Shown here in pieces: positions 1 through 5,953 of a stretch of 16,177 nt of DNA (position 1 is the first letter of the stretch; every line of letters begins with the position of its first letter). A program made the position numbers and the translations under genes. The notes below the pieces were generated by a model. The model searched no databases. It was not told the DNA's origin and saw only the letters and a program-made list of their open reading frames with translations. The DNA is taken from contig JAHJQJ010000002.1 in NCBI GenBank assembly GCA_018819325.1, positions 1-16,177 of the forward strand, in the 5' to 3' direction. This DNA is from Patescibacteria group bacterium (GTDB lineage Bacteria; Patescibacteriota; Microgenomatia; UBA1400; MFAQ01).

Positions 1-141
1 ACGGTGTTTTTTTATACTCACTTGGGGATATTAGAAAACTATTTAAAATATAGATCATACGGAGAGTCTTTGGTTGAGTATCTGGTGTTTGGATTAATTA
101 TTTTTATTATTGGATTTGTGACGACGTCGTGGAGGGGGTGA
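1..141 (+). CDS. C-terminal end of a membrane protein, truncated by window edge
   Basis: An open frame runs from the first base to a TGA at 139-141, giving 46 residues. It ends in one hydrophobic stretch (roughly residues 28-40, LVFGLIIFIIGFV) followed by a short polar tail, TTSWRG. That is the pattern of a last transmembrane helix in an integral membrane protein. The start lies outside the window and nothing conserved enough to name a family is visible. The frame is on the same strand as the recombinase gene but is separated from it by about 800 bp. It could be a chance open frame, but the membrane segment and the G-rich + strand make a real gene end more likely. Confidence 0.5.
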   Translation, partial: TVFFYTHLGILENYLKYRSYGESLVEYLVFGLIIFIIGFVTTSWRG

Positions 142-151
142 GTCTTCGTAT

Positions 152-210
152 GTCATTCCTGCGAAAGCAGGAATCTATATAAATGGATCCCGCATCAAGT
201 GCGGGATGAC
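152..210. repeat. Composite repeat of two palindromes (GTCAT...ATGAC bounded)
   Basis: Two perfect hairpins sit side by side. ATTCCTGC (155-162) and GCAGGAAT (167-174) enclose a GAAA loop. ATCCCGCA (187-194) and TGCGGGAT (200-207) enclose TCAAG. The outer ends GTCAT and ATGAC are inverted copies of each other. The type resembles dispersed palindromes such as the dRS3-like or Rickettsia palindromic elements, and its TCAAG loop and GAC end resemble the repeat found three more times in this window. It begins 10 bp after the stop of the partial gene but has no T-tract, so it is not a typical terminator. Confidence 0.85.
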
Positions 211-570
211 GGAGATAGTTGTGGATGACAATGAGAAATATTTTTTTGGTGCGGGGAGCTGAAAGGGGAGAGGAGTAATAGGTGAGTAGGCCTATAATTA
301 TAAGTCCTATAGAACTGGGTTGAGTTTTCACGAAATATAGGTCTTTTCACGGTTAGCAGTCTATGTGGATAACTGCTGATATGGAATGATACAGTTGGCT
401 GGGTATGCTTCGGGGAGGGAGAACAGTGGTGTGGGAGAAGTAATAAATGTAATTGATAGTGGTCACACCCCGCTAGGGCTTTGCCCTAAGGATTTTGTTT
501 AATAGATTTTTTGTTGGATAGTCACTACCCTTTTGTAACAGAGAAGGGTATGAAAGGAACTATATGTAGT

Positions 571-598
571 ATGTCGTACAATGTTACTTATGCGACGT
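571..598 (-). other. Candidate dif-like Xer recombination site
   Basis: Two 11-bp arms flank a 6-bp centre: ATGTCGTACAA (571-581), TGTTAC (582-587) and TTATGCGACGT (588-598). The arms are inverted copies at 8 of 11 positions. Read on the - strand, the first arm ends in CGCATAA, identical to the end of the XerC arm of E. coli dif as I remember it, and the 11-6-11 geometry is that of dif. The site lies about 340 bp upstream of a Xer-family gene. The left arm recurs at 911-921, without a matching partner arm, just before that gene. The function is inferred. Confidence 0.35.
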
Positions 599-929
599 TA
601 CGTTTGGGTTAAAATGGAACAGTAGTGGTTGTCACCGCTTTGGATAATCTGTACAAAATCCCGAAGAGGTTCGCCTGGAGTGTTTGTGGTGTGACTACCC
701 TCTTGATTCTTGATGGTGATGGTTTCTTGTTGGTTTGTATGAAGAGTTTGTAGATTAACCCGAAGGTTTTGGGTCTTAAGGATTCAAACTGGTCAGATGG
801 GTGCGGAGATCATGATTAAGTAATCGTTTGATATTCTAGAAGCCGTTTTGGGGGTATTTAAAGGGCTTGTAGCCACGAATAGTTGTGTTTTTAGGCATGG
901 ACCCCTACCCTGTCGTACAATAAATGTGT

Positions 930-935
930 TAATAT
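930..935 (+). promoter_or_regulatory. -10-like element of the recombinase gene
   Basis: TAATAT lies 6 nt before the ATG at 942, and no ribosome binding site is visible. No clear -35 hexamer is seen. The spacing would make the mRNA start at or next to the start codon, as at four other genes here. Confidence 0.4.
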
Positions 936-941
936 TTAGTT

Positions 942-1886
942 ATGGCGAAAAATAAAAAGGAAGATTTGATTTTTAGTAAGTTAATATCAAGGTATTTAAG
1001 ATACATAGAGTTGGAGAAGAACTACTCCCCCTATACCTTAAGAAACTATAAGTATTACTTAAATTTTTTTAGAAAATGGTTTGTGAAGAAATATGAGCAA
1101 GAGTATATTCAGCGATTGACGAGCGAAATGGTAACCAGTTACCGATTGCACTTGTCTAGACACGAGGATGAAAAAGGGAAAGGTTTGTCTGCTGTTACAC
1201 AAAGTTACTATATTATTTCCCTTAGGGCATTTTTAAAGTTTTTGTCTAAGAAAGGAGTTAAGAGTTTGAGTGCCGAGAAAATTGACTTGCCCAAGGTTGG
1301 TAGCAGGCAGATTAAATTTTTAACTAGAGAGCAGGTGGAGAGATTATTAACCAGCCCGGACCTGACGACGGTGAACGGTTTAAGAGATAGAACGATTTTA
1401 GAGGTGTTGTTTAGTACGGGTTTAAGGGTAAGTGAGATGGCAAAACTAAACAGAGACAAGATTGATTTAAAGGCCAGAGAGTTTGGAATTATTGGAAAGG
1501 GTCGGCGATCCCGAGTGGTGTTTTTAACAGAGAGATCTTGCGAGTGGCTAAAGAGGTACTTGAGTACCAGAGACGATAGATATTCCCCACTGTGGATTAG
1601 GTATTCTGGCAAGACGGTAGATATTACCTCTGCTGGTGAAAGTATGAGATTGTCTGTTAGAAGTATTCAGCGGTTGGTGGAGAAGTATAGAAAAGTGGCG
1701 GGGTTGCCCATTAAGGTAAGTCCACACACCTTAAGACACTCTACTGCTACTACCCTACTCTCTTCTGGTGCAAATTTGAGATCGGTGCAAGAAATTTTGG
1801 GTCACAAAAATGTTGCCACTACGCAGATTTATACTCACATTACCAATCCGCAATTGAAGGAAATTCACAAGAAGTATTTGAAGTAA
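942..1886 (+). CDS. XerC/XerD-type tyrosine recombinase
   Basis: This is a 314-residue site-specific recombinase that would cut and rejoin DNA through a tyrosine intermediate. The N-terminal SAM-like core-binding domain covers about residues 10-105 (the LEKNYSPYTLRNY segment is typical of Xer proteins). The catalytic domain covers about 125-314. The full catalytic set is visible: Arg162 in STGLRVSE, Lys186 in GKGRRSR, His262 and Arg265 in SPHTLRHS, His288 in LGHKN, and Tyr297 in TTQIYTHI. Length matches XerC/XerD, and the extra segment that marks integron integrases between the last catalytic patches is missing. It could resolve chromosome dimers as a single-recombinase Xer system or serve a mobile element. 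The dif-like site upstream at 571-598 favours a Xer role. It converges with the next gene, 21 bp apart, with no obvious terminator. Confidence 0.93.
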   Translation: MAKNKKEDLIFSKLISRYLRYIELEKNYSPYTLRNYKYYLNFFRKWFVKKYEQEYIQRLTSEMVTSYRLHLSRHEDEKGKGLSAVTQSYYIISLRAFLKFLSKKGVKSLSAEKIDLPKVGSRQIKFLTREQVERLLTSPDLTTVNGLRDRTILEVLFSTGLRVSEMAKLNRDKIDLKAREFGIIGKGRRSRVVFLTERSCEWLKRYLSTRDDRYSPLWIRYSGKTVDITSAGESMRLSVRSIQRLVEKYRKVAGLPIKVSPHTLRHSTATTLLSSGANLRSVQEILGHKNVATTQIYTHITNPQLKEIHKKYLK

Positions 1887-1907
1887 TAATCAATCCGACC
1901 ATCTTTT

Positions 1908-2675
1908 TCAGATGAACGATCGTTTAGTTGTGGGGGATGGTTGGGAGGTAATTTGCTTGATGACTAATTTGGCTTTGGTGGCAGGCCAATCTGGAGGTAG
2001 AAGTTCAAATGGTAGGTGTGGGTCTTGGGCGACTGTTTGAAGATATTGGTGGACTGCTTTTTGATGATCTTTTTTGGTGTATTTCATAACCTGGAAATAA
2101 TCTGATTTTATTGAATTTAAATTCCATAGACGATTAATGGTTTTCTGAGTAGGTGTGAAATGTTTTTGTTTGCCTTGAAAAACTAGTACATGTTTTGATA
2201 AGTTGAGGGCGTTAATAAGCTCCATTAAGCTAGAATTGATTGGATGTGGGGAGATATAAAGGCTTTTTTGGAGTTGGGCAAAACCTACCTGTTTGAGTTT
2301 CCGGCGGAGTTGATTCCTTGTATTTTTTTGGGATTCTGGAATATCAAAAGTGGCCAAACACCATTGTTTGTTCCAGGTTTTTTGTTGTAATAAGGTCAGT
2401 GGAAATTTATCTTGTAAATATTGTTTACCCGTGGTTGAGAGAAGTATTTTAAGTTGTTCATTTTTTAAATTAACTTCCCTATTAATTTGTTTGGCTTTTA
2501 TTTTTTTATATAGTGTTTTGGTGTAATTTGCTTTTTTATAATTAGGAGGAAAATACCAGTTTAATTTGTTGTAACGCATAGCATAACTGCTTCCCACAAG
2601 ACAGGTTTCTGTGATGTCCCCTATTACAGCTAAGCCGAGTAGAAATAAGTCTGAAGGAGATATTTTAACATTCAT
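1908..2675 (-). CDS. PaaX-like regulator with Cas2-fold central domain
   Basis: The 255-residue protein has three parts. Residues 1-90 look like a winged-helix region. Residues 102-145 (WCLATFDIPESQ, then LRRKLKQVGFAQLQKSLYISP) match the Cas2-like ferredoxin fold of the PaaX family. The C-terminal segment LPFELLPPDWP (221-231) is the typical PaaX ending. PaaX proteins are transcription repressors, while the fold alone is often annotated as Cas2. No CRISPR array or other cas gene is present, so a DNA-binding regulator is the better call. Its target is unknown. The gene is bracketed by two near-identical 32-bp repeats, and the downstream copy encodes its last dozen or so residues (about 243-254). 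A TATACT box sits 7 nt before the ATG, partly next to the upstream repeat, so self-regulation through the repeat is possible. Confidence 0.8.
   Translation of the reverse strand: MNVKISPSDLFLLGLAVIGDITETCLVGSSYAMRYNKLNWYFPPNYKKANYTKTLYKKIKAKQINREVNLKNEQLKILLSTTGKQYLQDKFPLTLLQQKTWNKQWCLATFDIPESQKNTRNQLRRKLKQVGFAQLQKSLYISPHPINSSLMELINALNLSKHVLVFQGKQKHFTPTQKTINRLWNLNSIKSDYFQVMKYTKKDHQKAVHQYLQTVAQDPHLPFELLPPDWPATKAKLVIKQITSQPSPTTKRSFI
1916..1947 (+). repeat. 32-bp direct repeat, copy 1 (inside 3' end of PaaX-like gene)
   Basis: It begins with the 8-bp palindrome ACGATCGT and ends with GGGGGATGGTTGGGAG. It matches copy 2 at 29 of 32 positions (differences at positions 13, 16 and 32) in the same orientation. 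It lies within the coding sequence and supplies its final residues. Confidence 0.85.
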
Positions 2676-2682
2676 AAATATC

Positions 2683-2688
2683 AGTATA
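2683..2688 (-). promoter_or_regulatory. -10 element of the PaaX-like gene
   Basis: TATACT on the - strand lies 7 nt before the ATG, and no ribosome binding site is present. The -35 position falls in repeat copy 2 and matches consensus poorly, so the promoter may depend on an activator or be weak. Confidence 0.45.
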
Positions 2689-2700
2689 CCTTAGAATTGG

Positions 2701-2732
2701 ACGATCGTTTAGCTGGGGGGGATGGTTGGGAA
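2701..2732 (+). repeat. 32-bp direct repeat, copy 2 (upstream of PaaX-like gene)
   Basis: This is the second copy, starting with ACGATCGT and ending with GGGGGATGGTTGGGAA, 25 bp before the start codon of the PaaX-like gene. It covers the place where the -35 region should be. With copy 1 it bounds an 817-bp unit that contains only this gene. Confidence 0.85.
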
Positions 2733-2804
2733 CATCATTAATATTGGAAAAATATCAGGAAGATGCCAGGAAATATCAGAATGACGGAAGAATAGGAAAA
2801 TGGG

Positions 2805-5396
2805 TTATCTTTTGTTGACGATGGCGGTGGCGGCGACGGAGTCGCCAGCTTTGTTAAAACGCATAAGAATGACCCCTTGAGTTGGCCTACTTAAAACGGT
2901 GATGTTTTTAACCGGTAACTTGATGGCTTGGGCTTTGGTGGTGGTAATGATGAGGTGGTCGGAGGTTTGGTCTACCAGGCAAGCTCCGGCGATTTTACCT
3001 GTTTTCTCGGTTACATCGGAGACTTTTAGTCCCTGCCCTCCCCTTTTCTGGGCTGGGTATTGTTCTAGTGGAGATCTTTTACCTAGACCATTTTTGGTGA
3101 CTATAAGAAGATCCCTAAAGACTTTTTTCCGTTTATCTTTGGGTATGGATTGGGTTGGGGTAAAGCACTCTTGGGCAACAACGAAGTCGTCTTTTTTTAG
3201 AGTGATGCCCCTGACGCCCATGGTGTCTCTTTTGGTGGCTCTGACGTCTGTTTCTTTGAACCTTATTGATTTACCATCCTTGGTAACAAGTAAAATGTGG
3301 TGCTCCCCTGTTGTTTGATTTACCCAGACCAGATTATCTGTTTTGGTTAAGTTTATGGCGATGAGGCCGTTACTTTTTATGTTAGCGTACTCTGATAAAA
3401 GAGTACGTTTGATTGTACCTTGCCTGGTGGTAAAGAACAGATAGGAGTCTTTTAGGTCGGTATCTTTTTGACCCAAAGGTAAGATTGCTTGAATTTCTTC
3501 ATTCGGATCAATGTTTATGAGATTGATGATTGCTTGGCCTTTGCTGATTCTTGATCCGTCTGGTAACTCCCAAACCTTTAGTGAGAATACCTTGCCTTTG
3601 CTGGTAAAAATTAAAAGATTGTCGTGAGTATTGGCGTTGGTTAAGAGCCTTATGTTGTCTGTTTCTTTTACGGACATACCAGACACTCCCTTTCCTCCCC
3701 TTCTTTGGCTTTTGAAGGTACCAGAAGTCATACGTTTGATGTAACCTGATTTTGTGAGAGTGACAATGACTTCCTCTTGAGGAACCAAGTCTTCTTGTGA
3801 GAAGTCTTTTATGGAGGAAGCAATTACTTTAGTTTTTCTTTTGTCTCCATAAGTTTTGGTGAGATCAGCGAGTTCGTCTTTAATTATTTGAAGTACTTTT
3901 TCTGGTGATTTTAGTATGATAATTATCTCTTTAATTAATTGAAGTAGTTGGTTATATTCTTCTTGAATCTTTTCTCTTTCTAGGGCCGCCAGACGACGTA
4001 GTTGCATTTCTAATATAGCCTCTGCTTGTAGGTCAGAAAGTTTGAAATTGGCAATTAGGTTCTTTTTAGCGTCCAGCTGATCTTTGCTTTTTTTAATGGT
4101 CTCGATTATTTTGTCTATATTGGCTAGAGCGATGAGCAAGCCTTCTAAGATATGAGCTCTTGCCTTGGCATTAGTTAGGTCGAATTGACTTCTTTTTATA
4201 ATTACCCCCTGGCGGTGGATTACGAATTCTAAGAGAATGGTTTTAAGGTTAAGTAGGCTAGGAATACCCTTAGAGGTTAGGGCTACAACGTTGGCTGGAT
4301 AGTTAATTTGTAGGTCGGTGTGTTTATATAACTGATTTAGAATACTTTTTGGTCTTGAGGCTTTTTTTAAATCAATGGCCACGGTTAGGCCTTTTCTGTC
4401 TGACTCATCTCTTAAGTCTTTTATACCTACAATTTTCTTTTTTTTAACCAGATCGGCTATTTTTGTAATGAGTCGGGCCTTGTTTACTTGGTAAGGAAGT
4501 TCGCTGATTAAAATTTGGAAGTTGCCTTTTTTCTCCACGATTTCAGCTACGCCCCTAACGGTAATACTGGCTTTGCCGGTAAGGTAGAGTTTTTCTATTT
4601 CTTTTTTGTCGTAGATAATTCCGGCTGTTGGGAAGTCTGGCCCTTTGATGTGTTTGACGAGGTCGTCTACCTGGGCTTGTGAGGTAAGTTGACCGGTGAG
4701 TTGGGTATAGTGAACGGTTTCTAAGTCTGCCTCTTTTGTTTTGGTGGTGATTTTGACTTGGCTTTGGTTGATTAGTTCTGTTATGGCGTTGGTTAACTCG
4801 CCCAGGTTGTGGGGTGGAATTTTAGTAGCCATGCCCACCGCGATACCGTCGCCACCCATGAGTAAGAGGTTTGGAAGGCTGGCGGGTAAAACTTTTGGTT
4901 CTTGTTGGCTGCCGTCGAAGTTGTCTTGCCAGTCTACGGTGTTTTTATCTATGTCCTTGGTTAGTTCAGAAGCAATTTTTGTGAGTCTGGCTTCTGTATA
5001 ACGCATGGCGGCGGCGGAGTCGCCGTCTATGGAGCCAAAGTTACCTTGGCCATCCACTAATGGATAGCGCATGGAGAAAGTTTGGGCTAAGCGGACCATG
5101 GTTTGGTAGACGGCTTGATCACCGTGGGGGTGGTATTTACCCAGGACCTCCCCTACTACGCGGGCTGATTTTTTGTACGAACTTTTGTGGGTAAGACCCA
5201 TTTCTTTCATGGCGAAGAGGATACGCCTATGGACTGGTTTTAGACCGTCTCTGACGTCTGGTAAGGCTCTAGAAACGATGACGCTCATGGCGTAGTCGAC
5301 ATAAGACTTTTCCATTTCGGCAATGATGCCGGTTGGCTGGATCAAACCAAACTTGGTTGAGATGGGCCCTTGATGACCGTTATAATCTTTAGACAT
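2805..5396 (-). CDS. gyrA: DNA gyrase subunit A
   Basis: This is the DNA breakage-reunion subunit of gyrase, which introduces negative supercoils with GyrB. Its 863 residues are near the usual GyrA length. The winged-helix and tower regions (about 30-500) include the catalytic Tyr133 in AAAMRYTEARL, the GGDGIAVGMA segment (181-190), and LEMQLRRLAALE (462-473) at the coiled-coil end. The GyrA box QRRGGKG at 564-570 and six-bladed C-terminal domain separate it from ParC, and a related QKRGGQG lies at 783-789. At the quinolone-pocket positions equal to E. coli Ser83 and Asp87 it has Gln94 and Gln98. About 30 extra residues sit near 212-246 before HIKGPDFPTAG. The ATG overlaps the end of ppa by 8 nt (stop TAA inside ATGTCTAA), so translation is probably coupled and the gene co-transcribed with ppa. 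Confidence 0.97.
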   Translation of the reverse strand: MSKDYNGHQGPISTKFGLIQPTGIIAEMEKSYVDYAMSVIVSRALPDVRDGLKPVHRRILFAMKEMGLTHKSSYKKSARVVGEVLGKYHPHGDQAVYQTMVRLAQTFSMRYPLVDGQGNFGSIDGDSAAAMRYTEARLTKIASELTKDIDKNTVDWQDNFDGSQQEPKVLPASLPNLLLMGGDGIAVGMATKIPPHNLGELTNAITELINQSQVKITTKTKEADLETVHYTQLTGQLTSQAQVDDLVKHIKGPDFPTAGIIYDKKEIEKLYLTGKASITVRGVAEIVEKKGNFQILISELPYQVNKARLITKIADLVKKKKIVGIKDLRDESDRKGLTVAIDLKKASRPKSILNQLYKHTDLQINYPANVVALTSKGIPSLLNLKTILLEFVIHRQGVIIKRSQFDLTNAKARAHILEGLLIALANIDKIIETIKKSKDQLDAKKNLIANFKLSDLQAEAILEMQLRRLAALEREKIQEEYNQLLQLIKEIIIILKSPEKVLQIIKDELADLTKTYGDKRKTKVIASSIKDFSQEDLVPQEEVIVTLTKSGYIKRMTSGTFKSQRRGGKGVSGMSVKETDNIRLLTNANTHDNLLIFTSKGKVFSLKVWELPDGSRISKGQAIINLINIDPNEEIQAILPLGQKDTDLKDSYLFFTTRQGTIKRTLLSEYANIKSNGLIAINLTKTDNLVWVNQTTGEHHILLVTKDGKSIRFKETDVRATKRDTMGVRGITLKKDDFVVAQECFTPTQSIPKDKRKKVFRDLLIVTKNGLGKRSPLEQYPAQKRGGQGLKVSDVTEKTGKIAGACLVDQTSDHLIITTTKAQAIKLPVKNITVLSRPTQGVILMRFNKAGDSVAATAIVNKR

Positions 5397-5904
5397 TTAC
5401 TAATTTTTTTTTGATAATTTCTTTGGCCTCTTCGGCGTTACCCCAGGTTTTTATCTTGACCCATTTGCCCGGTTCGATGGTTTTGTAAGTTTCGAAGAAG
5501 TGTTTAATTTTGTTTTTGGTTGAGTCGGCAAGGGTTTCCATTGTTTGTTTGCCATACAGAGGGTCGATTTTTTCTAGCGGTACGGCAAGTATTTTTTCTT
5601 CTTCACCCGCTTCGTCTTCCATAAGTAGTACGCCAATTGGTTTGCAAGGGATTAGGCTACAGGGGACGACTGGGTACTCTGAGAGAACGATAACGTCTAT
5701 TGGATCGTTATCGCCGGTTTTTGTACTGGGGATAAAACCGTAGTTAAAGGGGTAAAAACTGGCGGTATGTAAGAACCTGTCGACCATGAGAATACCAGTT
5801 TCTTGGTCTATTTCATACTTGATATTTGATTGGGCAGAGATTTCAATGAAGACGTTGATTTCTTCTGGTGGGTTTTTACCTGCCGGTAGTTTGTTTGGGT
5901 TCAT
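5389..5904 (-). CDS. ppa: Inorganic pyrophosphatase, family I
   Basis: This soluble enzyme hydrolyses pyrophosphate to two phosphates and drives nucleotide polymerisation and other synthetic reactions. Its 171 residues match the bacterial family I size. Active-site residues align almost number for number with the E. coli enzyme: Glu21, Lys29, Glu31, Arg43, Tyr51, Tyr55, the signature DNDPID with Asp65, Asp67 and Asp70, Asp97 and Lys104 in the DEAGEEEK segment, and Tyr140-Lys141 in ETYKTIEPGKW. The metal ligand Asp102 of E. coli is Glu102 here, a conservative change. The gene lies between gyrB (49 bp upstream, with a palindromic repeat in the gap) and gyrA (overlapping by 8 nt), so the three probably share a transcript. 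The leader directly before the ATG is A-rich, with no clear ribosome binding site. Confidence 0.96.
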   Translation of the reverse strand: MNPNKLPAGKNPPEEINVFIEISAQSNIKYEIDQETGILMVDRFLHTASFYPFNYGFIPSTKTGDNDPIDVIVLSEYPVVPCSLIPCKPIGVLLMEDEAGEEEKILAVPLEKIDPLYGKQTMETLADSTKNKIKHFFETYKTIEPGKWVKIKTWGNAEEAKEIIKKKLVNV

Positions 5905-5925
5905 TTTTAATTTGTTAATTTATAA

Positions 5926-5948
5926 GATTCTGGACAAGCCAGAATGAC
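5926..5948 (+). repeat. 23-bp palindromic repeat between gyrB and ppa
   Basis: ATTCTGG and CCAGAAT form a perfect 7-bp stem around ACAAG, with G before and GAC after. It is identical to the two copies inside holB. As a hairpin in the gyrB-ppa gap it could affect transcript stability. It has no T-tract, so termination is doubtful. Confidence 0.9.
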
Positions 5949-5953
5949 ATGTA

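Larger units (their letters stand above)
211..941. other. Long non-coding stretch upstream of the recombinase gene
   Basis: No frame on either strand looks like a gene: stops are frequent and no family motif appears. The stretch holds several hairpins: CCTATA (306-311)/TATAGG (335-340), TAGGGC (474-479)/GCCCTA (483-488) with a TTT loop, TACCCTT (526-532)/AAGGGTA (544-550), and AACC (757-760)/GGTT (765-768). A DnaA-box-like TGTGGATAA lies at 364-372. The pentamer GTCAC or its complement recurs at 462, 521, 631 and 691. An 11-mer TGTCGTACAAT occurs at 572-582 and 911-921. I could not match it to tmRNA, RNase P RNA, SRP RNA, a tRNA, or group I or II introns by their conserved cores. It may be a recombination locus, a structured RNA or a decayed region. 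Confidence 0.6.
2676..2779 (-). repeat. Three copies of the 9-mer CTGATATTT upstream of the PaaX-like gene
   Basis: On the - strand CTGATATTT occurs at 2676-2684 (between the -10 box and the ATG), 2750-2758 and 2771-2779. These could be operator half-sites for the adjacent regulator or chance AT-rich words. Confidence 0.4.

Noticed and set aside
107..331. Open frame of 74 codons on the - strand
   Set aside because: Its middle (HPALDAGS and DSCFRRND) is only the translation of the double palindromic repeat at 152-210, a well-known source of false proteins. No family motif or start signal supports it.
220..650. Chromosomal origin
   Set aside because: No skew switch and no dnaA or dnaN are visible, and only one exact DnaA box is present. 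Kept only as a low-interest finding.
350..940. Known large RNAs (tmRNA, RNase P RNA, SRP RNA, group I or II intron)
   Set aside because: Conserved cores such as the tmRNA T-arm end, the RNase P GAGGAAAGUC segment, or intron domain V were not found on either strand.
142..1886. Integron with attI and attC sites
   Set aside because: The recombinase lacks the integron-integrase insertion between catalytic patches. Only one isolated GTTRRRY-like word was seen, without its partner, and no cassette genes are present.
1908..2732. CRISPR-Cas locus suggested by a Cas2-fold protein next to repeats
   Set aside because: There are only two repeats, separated by a whole gene, with no spacer array and no cas1 or effector gene. 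The C-terminal LPFELLPPDWP points to PaaX.
2899..3318. Open frame of 139 codons on the + strand inside gyrA
   Set aside because: It is antisense to a strongly conserved gyrA region and shows no family motif. Other antisense frames in gyrB, pilB and pilC were dismissed for the same reason.
5926..5948. Rho-independent terminator between gyrB and ppa
   Set aside because: The hairpin is not followed by a T-run on the coding strand, and the same sequence occurs inside holB, so it is a dispersed repeat.
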